From NCBI GenBank assembly GCA_048264105.1, contig JBLXDJ010000004.1:124001-188000 (forward strand): 64,000 nucleotides of DNA. The letters run 5' to 3'. Below the pieces are notes generated by a model that ran no database searches, was not told where the DNA came from, and worked only from the letters and a program-made list of their open reading frames with translations. Source of the DNA: Oceanospirillum sp048264105. GTDB taxonomy: Bacteria > Pseudomonadota > Gammaproteobacteria > Pseudomonadales > Halomonadaceae. Numbering within the stretch: position 1 is the first letter of the stretch; each line of letters begins with the position of its first letter. Shown one piece after another: positions 16,056 through 24,691 of this stretch. The position numbers were made by a program, and so were the translations under genes.

Positions 16056-17276
16056 ATGTCAGACATTAAAAAAGTAGTACTGGCCTATTCTGGTGGCCTG
16101 GATACTTCTGTAATCGTGCGCTGGTTACAGGACGAATATAACGCCGAAGTAGTGACCTTTACTGCTGACCTGGGTCAGGGTGAAGAAGTAGAGCCAGCAC
16201 GTGCTAAAGCTGAAGCTCTGGGTGTTAAAGAGATCTACATCGAAGACGTACGCGAAGAGTACGTTCGTGATTTCGTATTCCCTATGTTCCGTGCTAACAC
16301 CATCTATGAAGGTGAGTACCTGCTGGGTACGTCTATCGCACGTCCTCTGATTGCTAAGCGTCTGGTTGAGATCGCTAACGAAACAGGTGCGGATGCGATT
16401 GCTCACGGTGCTACCGGCAAAGGTAACGATCAGGTTCGTTTCGAAATGGGCGCATACGCTCTGAAACCAGGTGTTAAAGTGATCGCGCCATGGCGTGAGT
16501 GGGATCTGACCTCCCGTGACACTCTGATGAAGTACTGTGAAGACCACAACATTCCGGTTGATTTCTCTACCAACAAGAAGAAATCGCCTTACTCCATGGA
16601 TGCTAACCTGCTGCACATCTCTTACGAAGGCGGCATTCTGGAAGATCCTATGGCTGAGCCGGAAGAAGATATGTGGCGTTGGTCTGTGAGCCCTGAGCGT
16701 GCTCCGGACGAAGCCACTTATCTGGATCTGACCTTCAAGAAAGGTGACATCGTTGCCATCAATGGCGAAGAGATGAGCCCTGCTACCGTACTGACCTACC
16801 TGAACAAGGTAGCCGGTGACAACGGTATTGGCCGTGTGGACATCGTAGAAAACCGTTACGTGGGCATGAAAGCCCGTGGTTGCTACGAAACTCCGGGGGG
16901 CACTGTGATCCTGAAGGCGCACCGTGCGATCGAATCCATCACTCTGGATCGTGAAGCGGCACACCTGAAAGACAGCATCATGCCGAAATACGCTGAGCTG
17001 ATCTACAACGGTTACTGGTGGAGTGCAGAGCGTAAGATGCTGCAGACCATGATCGATGAGTCTCAGGAGTTCGTAAACGGTGTGGTTCGTGTGAAACTGT
17101 ACAAAGGTAACGTGATTGTTGTGGGTCGCCAGTCTGAAGACAGCCTGTACGATGACAACATCGTAACCTTCGAAGACGATGCCGGTGCTTACGATCAGAA
17201 AGATGCAGAAGGCTTTATCAAGCTGAATGCTCTGCGTATGCGTATCGCTGCACAGAAAGGCCGTAGCCAGCTTTAA
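16056..17276 (+). CDS. argG: Argininosuccinate synthase
   Basis: A 406-residue enzyme that joins citrulline and aspartate with ATP in the penultimate step of arginine synthesis. The PP-loop AYSGGLDTS is at 10-18, and HGATGKGNDQVRFE and NKKKSPYSMD are the citrulline/aspartate-binding blocks. ATG 16056 has GGAG 7 nt upstream and matches the usual N-terminus. The frame stays open for 41 codons further upstream (to 15933), but that extension is not homologous to the family. Codon bias is strong. It is a single-gene unit closed by two hairpins. Confidence 0.94.
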   Translation: MSDIKKVVLAYSGGLDTSVIVRWLQDEYNAEVVTFTADLGQGEEVEPARAKAEALGVKEIYIEDVREEYVRDFVFPMFRANTIYEGEYLLGTSIARPLIAKRLVEIANETGADAIAHGATGKGNDQVRFEMGAYALKPGVKVIAPWREWDLTSRDTLMKYCEDHNIPVDFSTNKKKSPYSMDANLLHISYEGGILEDPMAEPEEDMWRWSVSPERAPDEATYLDLTFKKGDIVAINGEEMSPATVLTYLNKVAGDNGIGRVDIVENRYVGMKARGCYETPGGTVILKAHRAIESITLDREAAHLKDSIMPKYAELIYNGYWWSAERKMLQTMIDESQEFVNGVVRVKLYKGNVIVVGRQSEDSLYDDNIVTFEDDAGAYDQKDAEGFIKLNALRMRIAAQKGRSQL

Positions 17277-17290
17277 GCTGCCTGAAGTTT

Positions 17291-17369
17291 ATGCCGGGTA
17301 TCGTTTTACCCGGCATAAAACGTCTGGCCGAAAAAAACCGCCGCAATCGAAAGATGCGGCGGTTTTTTT
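17291..17369 (+). terminator. Tandem hairpins ending argG
   Basis: A first 10-bp hairpin (17291-17316) is followed by a 13-bp hairpin with arms AAAAACCGCCGCA and TGCGGCGGTTTTT (17333-17345, 17355-17367) and a T-run. The second is the main terminator and can also serve the convergent MBL gene. Confidence 0.85.
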
Positions 17370-17425
17370 ATGTCTGTCTGAACCTGATGACAGGCTCAGA
17401 CGATCAGAGCTCGGGTCGTTAAGAC

Positions 17426-18289
17426 TTACTTAAACTGATTCAACGGTAGTTTCAGGTAAGACACGCCGTTGTTCTCGGCATCCGGCAGTTCACCGGCACG
17501 AATGTTGATCTGGATAGAAGGCAGAATCAGCTTCGGCATCTCAAGCGTGCTGTCGCGGGTTGAGCGCATCTCAACAAAGTCAGCTTTGCTTGCGCCCTTG
17601 CCGACATGGATATTGCTCTCTTTCTGTTCCGCAACGGTACACATATGACGAATATCACGGCCTTGTGGCGGATAGTCGTGACACATATAGAGTTCAGTCT
17701 CTTCCGGATAGCTCAGCAGGGTATGAATGGAGTCATACAGGGTTTCAGCATCACCACCGGGGAAATCACAGCGGGCAGTACCCACATCCGGCATAAACAG
17801 GGTGTCGCCAACAAACAGCTTTCCGGCAATATCATAGGTGACACAGGCTGGCGTATGTCCCGGAGTGTGCAGCACTTTGGCTTCCAGATCGCCGATTTTA
17901 AACAGGCTACCAGCTACCATCAGATCATCAAAGTGATGACCATCTGTGACAAACTCATCACCGTAGTTGAAGACTTTCTTGAAGACGCCCTGCACCATGG
18001 TGATGTGTTCGCCAATGGCGATTTTTCCGCCCAGTTCCGCCTGAATGTGCTTGGCACCACTGATATGATCAGCGTGGGCGTGGGTTTCCAGAATCCATTC
18101 GGGAGTCAGCTTGTGGTCTTTGATCCAGCGGATCACGTCATCAGCAGACTCGGTGCTGGTGTTACCGGATTTGTAGTCAAAATCCAGTACCGGATCGATG
18201 ACAGCGCATTGCGGGTTTTTGCCGTCATGCACGACATAAGTAAACGTTGAGGTTGCTTCATGGAAGAAAGCTTTGATTTGAGCGTTCAT
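17426..18289 (-). CDS. ETHE1-like metallo-beta-lactamase fold hydrolase
   Basis: A 287-residue MBL-fold protein close to the persulfide-dioxygenase/Blh branch. The metal motif THAHADH is at 69-75, HTPGHT near 141-146 and FVGDTLF near 159-165; the MPDVGTARCDFPGGD block is typical of ETHE1-type proteins. That family oxidises glutathione persulfide to sulfite. ATG 18289 follows AAAGGAG by 7 nt; another ATG lies one codon upstream. It diverges from a SulP anion carrier, and the shared upstream region has a long inverted repeat, so both may respond to the same sulfur signal. The enzymatic assignment is by motif only. Confidence 0.8.
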   Translation of the reverse strand: MNAQIKAFFHEATSTFTYVVHDGKNPQCAVIDPVLDFDYKSGNTSTESADDVIRWIKDHKLTPEWILETHAHADHISGAKHIQAELGGKIAIGEHITMVQGVFKKVFNYGDEFVTDGHHFDDLMVAGSLFKIGDLEAKVLHTPGHTPACVTYDIAGKLFVGDTLFMPDVGTARCDFPGGDAETLYDSIHTLLSYPEETELYMCHDYPPQGRDIRHMCTVAEQKESNIHVGKGASKADFVEMRSTRDSTLEMPKLILPSIQINIRAGELPDAENNGVSYLKLPLNQFK

Positions 18290-18424
18290 CATGGGTCTCC
18301 TTTCAGCAGCCAGCACATGCGGATTGGCCCGTGAGCTGTTACCGTTTGAATTCAGTTCTTTTATTTTAGTTATCCCGATCTGTCCGGCCTGCTGGCCTGT
18401 GATCGGGCTTTATCTTCGATTTGA

Positions 18425-18465
18425 TGGAATATTAGCATATAATCATTTATGATAACAATATTCCA
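18425..18465. promoter_or_regulatory. Long inverted repeat in the MBL/SulP divergent promoter
   Basis: TGGAATATT (18425-18433) and AATATTCCA (18457-18465) are perfect inverted arms with a 23-nt spacer. Inside the spacer lie a TATAAT (18438-18443) and a smaller palindrome ATCATTTATGAT (18442-18453). This is the geometry of an operator over a promoter. A separate hairpin (18374-18407, CCCGATC/GATCGGG) lies between it and the MBL gene. Confidence 0.55.
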
Positions 18466-18494
18466 AAAAGTTTTAACGGTAAGGTCATCTGATT

Positions 18495-20261
18495 ATGACA
18501 TCCTCCGCATCGAAATCAGAGCGAACAAACACGAAAGAGCTGACAAGAGTGCAGCGTCTTTTCCCTATTTTGGGTTGGTTAGCGCATTATCGCCGTGACA
18601 CTCTGGTGAATGACAGTCTGGCCGGTATTATTGTGGCCATTATGCTGGTGCCTCAGGGGATGGCTTACGCCTTTCTGGCGGGCTTGCCACCTCAGATGGG
18701 GCTTTATGCCGGTATTATCCCGCTGTTTATCTACGCTCTTTTAGGCAGTAGCCGAAGCCTTGCTGTGGGGCCGGTGGCGATCGCATCTTTGATGGTGGGA
18801 GAGGCGGTCTCCCAACATGCCCAGCCGGGTACTGATCTGTATATTACGACCGCTATGGTGCTGGCGCTGCAGGTTGGTCTGGTGCTGCTGATGATGTTTG
18901 TCCTGCGTCTGGGCACTTTGGTGAATTTCCTCAGTCACTCCGTTATTACCGGTTTTACCAGCGCTGCCGCTTTGATGATCGCCTTCAGCCAGCTGAAATA
19001 TGTTTTTGGATTGGAATTTCCCCGGGGGCATCATTTCTATGAAACCCTGAGCAACCTGACCCTCAATCTTCCCTCATTTAACTCTGCAACCCTGGCCATC
19101 GGCGTTACGGCCTTCTTTATTATGTGGTTCAGCAAGAATCATCTGGCGGGGCTGCTGAAGCGCATGGGAGCATCAACGCTGATGGCAGGGTCTATGGCTA
19201 AGGCCGGTCCTATGTTTGCCATTCTGGCCGGTGTGGGGCTTGTGGTGGGCTTTGATCTGAATAATCAGTATGGCGTTAAGATTGTCGGCGAGATTCCCGC
19301 TGGCTTACCGACCCTGTCCCTGCTGCCTTTTGAGATGGACTGGTGGTTAGGTTTGCTGCCGGCAGCGCTGCTGATCGCGCTGGTGGGTTTTCTGGAAAGT
19401 GTCTCGGTCGGCACGGCTCTGGCCAGTAAGCGCCGGGAGCGTATCAAGCCGGACAAAGAGCTGATCGCCCTTGGCTTTGCCAATATTGGTGCCGCTTTTG
19501 GTGGTGCGTATCCGGTAGCCGGTGGTTTTGGCCGCTCTATGGTCAATGATGCCTCCGGTGCCCAGACGACTGTCGCATCTGTGATTACCGCTTCCGGTCT
19601 TGCTCTGACGGTGCTCTTTTTCACGCCCTGGTTCTACTACCTTCCTAAAGCGGTGCTGGGGGTGATTGTGATTATGGCGGTGCTGCCACTGATCGATCTT
19701 TCCGGCATTAAGCGAACCTGGAATTTCAACCGTGCTGATGCCCTGACCCTTGCGGTGACCTTCGGTATGGTGCTGATCGCAGGTGTAGAAGCAGGCCTGT
19801 TAGCCGGTATGGTGTTGTCGGTTGCTCTGCTGCTGCAACGTACCAGTAAACCGCATATCGCAGTGGTAGGACGGGTGGGTGACAGTGAGCACTTCCGGAA
19901 CGTGAAGCGCTTCGAGGTGAAAACCAACCCTTGCTGCCTTGGGTTGCGTATTGATGAGAACCTCTACTTTGCCAATACCCGCTATATCGAAGATGAGGTC
20001 ATGGCGATTGTTTCCGAGCAGCCGCAGTTACAGCATCTGGTACTGATCTGTAACGGCATCAGCTTTATTGATGCCAGCGCCTTAGAGACACTTGAGATGA
20101 TGATTGAAAACCTTCGGGAGTCCGGCATCACGCTGCATCTGTCGGATGTGAAGGGACCTGTGATGGATCAGCTGAAACAGACACACTTTCTGCAGCATCT
20201 GGCACCGGGACAGGTTTATCTCAGCACGCATGAAGCGATGCGGGATCTTTGTGATTTGTGA
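18495..20261 (+). CDS. SulP family anion transporter with STAS domain
   Basis: A 588-residue inner-membrane carrier of the SLC26/SulP family. The signature PQGMAYAFLAGLPPQMGLYAG region begins near residue 54, about 12 hydrophobic segments follow, and a cytoplasmic STAS domain covers about 470-580 (ICNGISFIDASALETLEMM). Family members move sulfate, bicarbonate or other anions, usually with Na+ or H+. The divergent ETHE1-like gene suggests a sulfur oxyanion such as sulfite or sulfate, but bicarbonate cannot be excluded. It is followed by a terminator at 20305. Confidence 0.88.
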   Translation: MTSSASKSERTNTKELTRVQRLFPILGWLAHYRRDTLVNDSLAGIIVAIMLVPQGMAYAFLAGLPPQMGLYAGIIPLFIYALLGSSRSLAVGPVAIASLMVGEAVSQHAQPGTDLYITTAMVLALQVGLVLLMMFVLRLGTLVNFLSHSVITGFTSAAALMIAFSQLKYVFGLEFPRGHHFYETLSNLTLNLPSFNSATLAIGVTAFFIMWFSKNHLAGLLKRMGASTLMAGSMAKAGPMFAILAGVGLVVGFDLNNQYGVKIVGEIPAGLPTLSLLPFEMDWWLGLLPAALLIALVGFLESVSVGTALASKRRERIKPDKELIALGFANIGAAFGGAYPVAGGFGRSMVNDASGAQTTVASVITASGLALTVLFFTPWFYYLPKAVLGVIVIMAVLPLIDLSGIKRTWNFNRADALTLAVTFGMVLIAGVEAGLLAGMVLSVALLLQRTSKPHIAVVGRVGDSEHFRNVKRFEVKTNPCCLGLRIDENLYFANTRYIEDEVMAIVSEQPQLQHLVLICNGISFIDASALETLEMMIENLRESGITLHLSDVKGPVMDQLKQTHFLQHLAPGQVYLSTHEAMRDLCDL

Positions 20262-20304
20262 AGAATAAATTAGCGCGTTAAGGAAGGGCGTGAAGGTAAA
20301 AGCA

Positions 20305-20333
20305 AAAAGGCTCAGTATTCTGAGCCTTTTTCG
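20305..20333 (+). terminator. Intrinsic terminator
   Basis: AAAAGGCTCAG (20305-20315) and CTGAGCCTTTT (20320-20330) form a perfect 11-bp stem with a 4-nt loop and T-run. It closes the SulP gene and can serve the convergent small gene. Confidence 0.85.
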
Positions 20334-20366
20334 TTTGGCTCAGACTGAGAGAATGTCAGTTGGCCT

Positions 20367-20687
20367 TTAGTTTTTTGGCGCGTTCAGCGGCGAAGGCTGA
20401 TGGGGCAGAAGTTCTTTTTCCAGATTGCGTACCAGATAAGCCGCATCCTCGGCATTCCATTTCAGTTGCGCCAATGCCAGAGAGAAGCCTTCGATAATGG
20501 CTTCTTTCTGCTCAGTCTGCTGACAGCTCAGGGCCAGTCGGGTCAGTTCAGAGTTAACAATACCCAACGCCTGAGAACCGCTTGCAGTAAGCTCTGCGGC
20601 ACCTTTAAACACCTCAGTGTGCGGTTCCAGCAGGTCACGGGTCAGCTGACGCGCCCGTTCATTAATATTTTTCGTTAATGGATCCAT
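20367..20687 (-). CDS. Hypothetical all-helical protein, 106 residues
   Basis: A 106-residue soluble protein that I do not recognise. It is predicted almost wholly helical with amphipathic heptad-like stretches (ELTRLALSCQQTEQ, EAIIEGFSLALAQLK), a single Cys and a Pro-rich tail. The pattern is reminiscent of phasins, but no polyhydroxyalkanoate gene is nearby and the match is weak. The minus-strand start has GGAGTTCCTGAT upstream, a plausible ribosome site. It is convergent with SulP across a shared terminator. Confidence 0.55.
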   Translation of the reverse strand: MDPLTKNINERARQLTRDLLEPHTEVFKGAAELTASGSQALGIVNSELTRLALSCQQTEQKEAIIEGFSLALAQLKWNAEDAAYLVRNLEKELLPHQPSPLNAPKN

Positions 20688-20935
20688 ATCAGGAACTCCG
20701 GATTCCCCCGTCGAACAAAATCAGATTTCTGTTGCCTCAATTTAGCAGGTACAGATTTATCGTCAGGCTGGTTTTACAGGCGGCTAGACTAACGGTAAAG
20801 ACACAGCGGGTAAAGCTGTTCTAACATATTGATTTGTAGATAAAGTTTTACATTGTCGGTTTTGGTTATTAAACGTTGTTTCGCTGCTGTTTCTGTTAAC
20901 AAATGCGATACGTAAGCGCATAAAGGGAGGTTCTT

Positions 20936-21418
20936 ATGTGGCCGCTGATTGCAGATCTTTATACGCCGCTACTGGCGATCGGTGTCGGTTGGATGCTCTT
21001 CAGAGAGCATAAAATCCGTGCCGGACTGGTGTTTCTGCCGCTTTCACTACTGATGGTCTTTGCGTTTAGTTTTCTGGAAAGTCAGCTGGGACTCTGGCGC
21101 AGCTGGGGGCTGGATTTCAGTACTCATACGGCGATTCTGCTGCCTTTCTACCAGATGTTGCTGATTTTAATGCTGCTTCCGGCTGACCCGCACGGGCAGA
21201 AAAATCCCGGCTGGATCCTGCGGTTAAAGCAGGGAGCGGCGTTAATAACCGCTCTTGTGACCGGGGCAGGTTACGGCCTTCTGATGATGCAGCTTAATTA
21301 CCACACGCTGGCGGATATTCTGACAACCGTCGTCAGTATCTATCCGCTGGTGTGGATCTGTTTCCACCTGCTGAAGCCGATGGCTTTTGCAGCTCCGTCA
21401 GCAGAAAGGGCGGCCTGA
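20936..21418 (+). CDS. Membrane protein, possibly degenerate PAP2-like
   Basis: A 160-residue protein with about five hydrophobic helices. Two short stretches recall the PAP2 phosphatase motifs: FSTHTAILLPF at the PSGH position and NYHTLADILT at the SRxxxxxHxxxD position. The first-motif Lys/Arg pair and the Ser-Gly are missing, so catalysis is doubtful. The ATG follows GGGAGG by 7 nt, an excellent site. It is alone between two minus-strand genes. Function unknown. Confidence 0.65.
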   Translation: MWPLIADLYTPLLAIGVGWMLFREHKIRAGLVFLPLSLLMVFAFSFLESQLGLWRSWGLDFSTHTAILLPFYQMLLILMLLPADPHGQKNPGWILRLKQGAALITALVTGAGYGLLMMQLNYHTLADILTTVVSIYPLVWICFHLLKPMAFAAPSAERAA

Positions 21419-21446
21419 CGCTTTCTATTGCTTCTCTTTCTTTGAT

Positions 21447-21480
21447 ACCAGCCCCTCTTATTTGCCTGCCGGGGGCTGGT
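21447..21480. terminator. Weak terminator-like hairpin
   Basis: ACCAGCCCC (21447-21455) and GGGGCTGGT (21472-21480) form a 9-bp stem with a 16-nt loop between two convergent genes. No T-run follows on either strand, so function is uncertain. Confidence 0.35.
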
Positions 21481-21496
21481 TCGAAGCCGATCCGGC

Positions 21497-22306
21497 TTAG
21501 TTAAAGTTTGGTTTACGTTTTTGCAGATTAGCCTGAACCGCTTCCATTTGGTTTGGGCTGAACAGAATGTTGCGCTGAATCTGCTCTTCCATCGCAAGGC
21601 TCTCAGAGGGGCTCAGGTTTTCTGTGTTGAATAACCGCTTGATACCCCGTATCGCCTGAGGGTTTTTCAGGCTCAGGGTCTCAGCCAATGTCAGCGCCTG
21701 CGCTTCCGGTTCTGCTTCGGTTTGGGTTACCAGACCCAGCTGCAGGGCTTTTTCACCGGAAACACGGTCACCGGTCATCGCCATCAGTTTAAGCTGATCA
21801 CGGGCGATCACCGACGGGGCGACCACCGAGATACCCATGTCCGGGATGATGCCCCAGCGGATCTCCATCACAGAGAGCTGGCTTTCCGGGTGCGCGATAC
21901 GGAAATCAGCTCCCAGAGCGATCTGCAGACCACCGCCAAATACATAGCCCTGCAGGGCTGCGATCACAGGAACCTGCAGCTGCTGCCAGCCAACCACCAC
22001 CTGCTGCACATAATTGCCCAAGGCTCTGGCTTCGGCCAGCTGATAATCTTCCGGTTGGCTTAGCAGTGTTTCCACGGCGGAGGGATCGGTCATCACGCCC
22101 TGAATATCAAGTCCTGCGCAGAAGTTGTCACCTGCCGCCGTCAGCACAACAGCCCGAATGCTGTCATCCGTAGCGATCTCCTGCTGGATTTTAAGGATCT
22201 CAGCAAACGTCTTCATATCCAGAGCGTTCATTTTCTCCGGGCGGTTAAAGCGTACGATGGCGATATGGCCTGAGCGCTGGAATTCGATCCGTGTGTTGTC
22301 CGACAT
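21497..22306 (-). CDS. Crotonase/enoyl-CoA hydratase family protein
   Basis: A 269-residue crotonase-fold enzyme acting on acyl-CoA. The family block RPEKMNALD is near 22, the first oxyanion strand FCAGLDI near 63 and the second FGGGLQIALGADF near 130. At the first hydratase Glu the protein has Gln (GGGLQ), while a Glu remains in MEIRWG and an Asp follows in IIPDMG. That is more like an isomerase-type active site than a standard hydratase. No fatty-acid or aromatic catabolism genes adjoin it, so the substrate is unknown. Confidence 0.85.
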   Translation of the reverse strand: MSDNTRIEFQRSGHIAIVRFNRPEKMNALDMKTFAEILKIQQEIATDDSIRAVVLTAAGDNFCAGLDIQGVMTDPSAVETLLSQPEDYQLAEARALGNYVQQVVVGWQQLQVPVIAALQGYVFGGGLQIALGADFRIAHPESQLSVMEIRWGIIPDMGISVVAPSVIARDQLKLMAMTGDRVSGEKALQLGLVTQTEAEPEAQALTLAETLSLKNPQAIRGIKRLFNTENLSPSESLAMEEQIQRNILFSPNQMEAVQANLQKRKPNFN

Positions 22307-22532
22307 AAATCCCTCGTTATTGTTTTTTGTCAGTGTGGGTCTGCGGTCAGCCGGGTTGCCTCGGCACCGCTCGGTAATACGTTGGAAATCATTTAAACAC
22401 TTGTTTGAAAATAGCTCAAGAAAGGAGAAGGAAGCGGCTATGCTTTAAGAAGACCGGACAGTCTTGATCTACCCCCTCTCTGATCGCAGCGGACGCTTTG
22501 GAATGATTCAAAACCATAAGTCGGAATCTGTT

Positions 22533-23426
22533 ATGACGTTATCACCTTTGCGTATTGGGTTTTTATCGTTGCTGCTCTTTCTGGTGTCTCTGAGCGCGGC
22601 CGGGATGAATCACGAACCTTTGCAGGTCAGGATTATCCCTCCTCAGTCACAGAGCGATGCCAGCCACCATTATTTTCAACAACTGCTGGAACAGGCACTG
22701 CAGAGAACTGAGGTTGAGTTCGGTGCGGCTGAGGTGGTTTTTGCGCCCCATATTATTGAGCAGGGGCGGGCGGTGGAGAACCTGAATCATGGCAAATGGA
22801 TCGATGTTTACTGGATGGGAACGAGTGTCTCCCGGGAGTCAGACCTGACGGCGATTCGCATTCCTCTGGTGAAAGGATTGCTGGGCTATCGCGGTTTTAT
22901 TATGACCTCCCGTTTGCAGCGTTCATTTGAAGTGATTTCTGATCCGGGCCCTATGCTCAAGACGCTGAGTGCCTGTCAGGGTATGCATTGGCCGGACAGC
23001 GATATTCTGGAACAGGGTGGCTTTAAGGTGGTTCGCAGTGCCAAATATCAGACGCTGTTTGAGATGCTGAAGCGCAACCGCTGCGATATTTTCCCCAGAG
23101 GTGTACATGAAGGCCCGGCCGAAGTGGATCGTCAGAAGCGAAAAGGGGCGGGTGTGAGCTGGCTCGACAGTAACCTGATCTATTATCCGTTTCCGATGTA
23201 TTTCTTTACCAGCCATTCAAATAAGGCGCTGGCGGAACGGATCAGAACCGGTCTTGAGCTGATGATCGATGATGGCTCCTTTGAAACCTTTATGCGCCAT
23301 CATCCGGTGACCCGGCATCTTTTTCCATTGGAGCAGTGGCCGGGTAAGGTTGCCATTCGGCTGACCAATCCTGAGCTGCCCGCCGATACGGATTATCTGA
23401 ATCCCAGATACTGGGTCGTGCCTTAA
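22533..23426 (+). CDS. Periplasmic solute-binding-like protein
   Basis: A protein of about 297 residues with a signal peptide (hydrophobic stretch FLSLLLFLVSLSAAG) followed by a type 2 periplasmic-binding fold typical of orphan extracellular solute-binding proteins. Marks include an opening LQVRIIPP strand, VYWMGTSVSRESDLTAIRIPL and RNRCDIFPRGVHE. I chose ATG 22533 because the signal peptide starts there; in-frame ATGs lie at 22503 and 22464. No permease or ATPase genes flank it, so it may act as a sensor or stand-alone binder. Ligand unknown. Confidence 0.65.
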   Translation: MTLSPLRIGFLSLLLFLVSLSAAGMNHEPLQVRIIPPQSQSDASHHYFQQLLEQALQRTEVEFGAAEVVFAPHIIEQGRAVENLNHGKWIDVYWMGTSVSRESDLTAIRIPLVKGLLGYRGFIMTSRLQRSFEVISDPGPMLKTLSACQGMHWPDSDILEQGGFKVVRSAKYQTLFEMLKRNRCDIFPRGVHEGPAEVDRQKRKGAGVSWLDSNLIYYPFPMYFFTSHSNKALAERIRTGLELMIDDGSFETFMRHHPVTRHLFPLEQWPGKVAIRLTNPELPADTDYLNPRYWVVP

Positions 23427-23456
23427 AAGCTGTGTCCTGAAAAGAGCACAAAAGAA

Positions 23457-23491
23457 AACGGCAGTGGGAACCAGATATTCTCACTGCCGTT
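23457..23491 (-). terminator. Intrinsic terminator of gloA
   Basis: AACGGCAGTG and CACTGCCGTT (23457-23466, 23482-23491) form a 10-bp stem with a 15-nt loop. On the minus strand it is followed by a T-rich tract, 28 nt after the gloA stop. Confidence 0.7.
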
Positions 23492-23518
23492 AAGATAGCG
23501 AACCGGTAAGAGCTCAGA

Positions 23519-23929
23519 TTAGTCTTTACCCAGACCTTTACCGGCAAACTTGCTGGCGATCAGCTCAATCGCATAACCATCCGGGTCACGGACAAAGGCG
23601 ATCTCGGTGGTGCCGCCTTTTACCGGGCCGGGTTCGCGGGTGATAGTGCCACCGGCAGCACGAATCTTATCGCAGGCGCTGTAAACATCATCCACTTCAA
23701 TCGCCAGATGACCAAAGCCACTGCCCAGATCGTACTCGCTGGTGCCCCAGTTGTAGGTCAGCTCAATCACTGTGGTGTCGGACTCATCGCCGTAACCCAG
23801 AAACGCCAGGGTGTATTTATACTCTTCGTTTTCAGACTGACGCAGCAGCTTCATGCCCATCACGTTGGTGTAAAACTCGATGGACTTTTGCAGGTCGCCC
23901 ACCCGCAGCATGGTGTGTAGTAAACGCAT
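23519..23929 (-). CDS. gloA: Lactoylglutathione lyase (glyoxalase I)
   Basis: A 136-residue metalloenzyme that isomerises the methylglyoxal-glutathione adduct to S-lactoylglutathione. The four metal ligands of the E. coli Ni2+ enzyme are at identical positions: H5, E56, H74 and E122. The core FYTNVMGMKLLR and DPDGYAIELI blocks are intact. The short form lacks the inserts of Zn2+-type enzymes, so Ni2+ or Co2+ activation is expected. It is a single-gene unit. Confidence 0.95.
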   Translation of the reverse strand: MRLLHTMLRVGDLQKSIEFYTNVMGMKLLRQSENEEYKYTLAFLGYGDESDTTVIELTYNWGTSEYDLGSGFGHLAIEVDDVYSACDKIRAAGGTITREPGPVKGGTTEIAFVRDPDGYAIELIASKFAGKGLGKD

Positions 23930-24061
23930 AATCTCTCCGCTAAACGGTCAGGTTTTAAGGATCGTTATTTGATCTCAATTCTAGTCTAGTGAGTGGGGAT
24001 GGCAGGCGCTGATTACAATGAAAGCCGGTTCAGAGTAATTAATCAGCGCTTCGGTTTAGCC

Positions 24062-24661
24062 TTATTTGTATTCCCGCTTCTCGACATTCGGGATCAGCAC
24101 CGTATGTTCCTGAAACAAACCTTTCTCAGCATCTTCATGGCAGGCGTTGCAGCGGCTGGCGCTGCCCACATCCGGGTTATCGGTAATAAAGCGGGCTTTC
24201 TTTTTCAGCACCTTGTCATGCTTGAGTCGCCAGAAATTCAGTTCGGTAATACGCACCGGTGCCGGGTTCTGTAAGCGCTTGGTGAAGTCCTTAAATTGGC
24301 CTGCCTGTTCGCTGTCGCTGGCATAGTTTTGCAGATAACTGAGGATTTCTGCCTGATGATTATCCGGCGTTGCGGCTTCACCAAAGTGATCGTTCAGATT
24401 GGCAAACAGGTTCTGCCAGCTGGCTTTGGACAGTACCTGAGGCGGATAGGCGATATGGCAGGCTCCACACTCAAATTGGTAGTGCTCGTTGACCGGAAAC
24501 TCAGCCTGATAACCCCGGTCTTCATCGCTGTCACCGCTCAGAGACCACCAGGCCGCCTGAGTGGAAACGGCAAACAGCAGGGCAAACAGACAGAAGAGAG
24601 TGCTCAGGAGTGTGCGAGCCGATAATAGCAGTGTGCGGCCGGATAAGAGCAAGGGCGTCAT
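24062..24661 (-). CDS. Periplasmic diheme cytochrome c (DHC-like)
   Basis: A 199-residue secreted protein with an N-terminal signal (LLFAVSTQAAWW, cleavage near 37) and two heme c sites: CGACH at 65-69 and CNACH at 171-175. The spacing and the AYPPQVL and PDNHQAEILSYLQNYA stretches match the diheme cytochrome c family DHC, which passes electrons to partner cytochromes such as SHP or cytochrome b561. Neither partner is here. It starts 30 nt after btuD on the same strand, so it may be transcribed with the vitamin B12 uptake genes. Confidence 0.8.
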   Translation of the reverse strand: MTPLLLSGRTLLLSARTLLSTLFCLFALLFAVSTQAAWWSLSGDSDEDRGYQAEFPVNEHYQFECGACHIAYPPQVLSKASWQNLFANLNDHFGEAATPDNHQAEILSYLQNYASDSEQAGQFKDFTKRLQNPAPVRITELNFWRLKHDKVLKKKARFITDNPDVGSASRCNACHEDAEKGLFQEHTVLIPNVEKREYK

Positions 24662-24691
24662 AGGGTTACCTGTTGATTAAAACGTAAGAGA

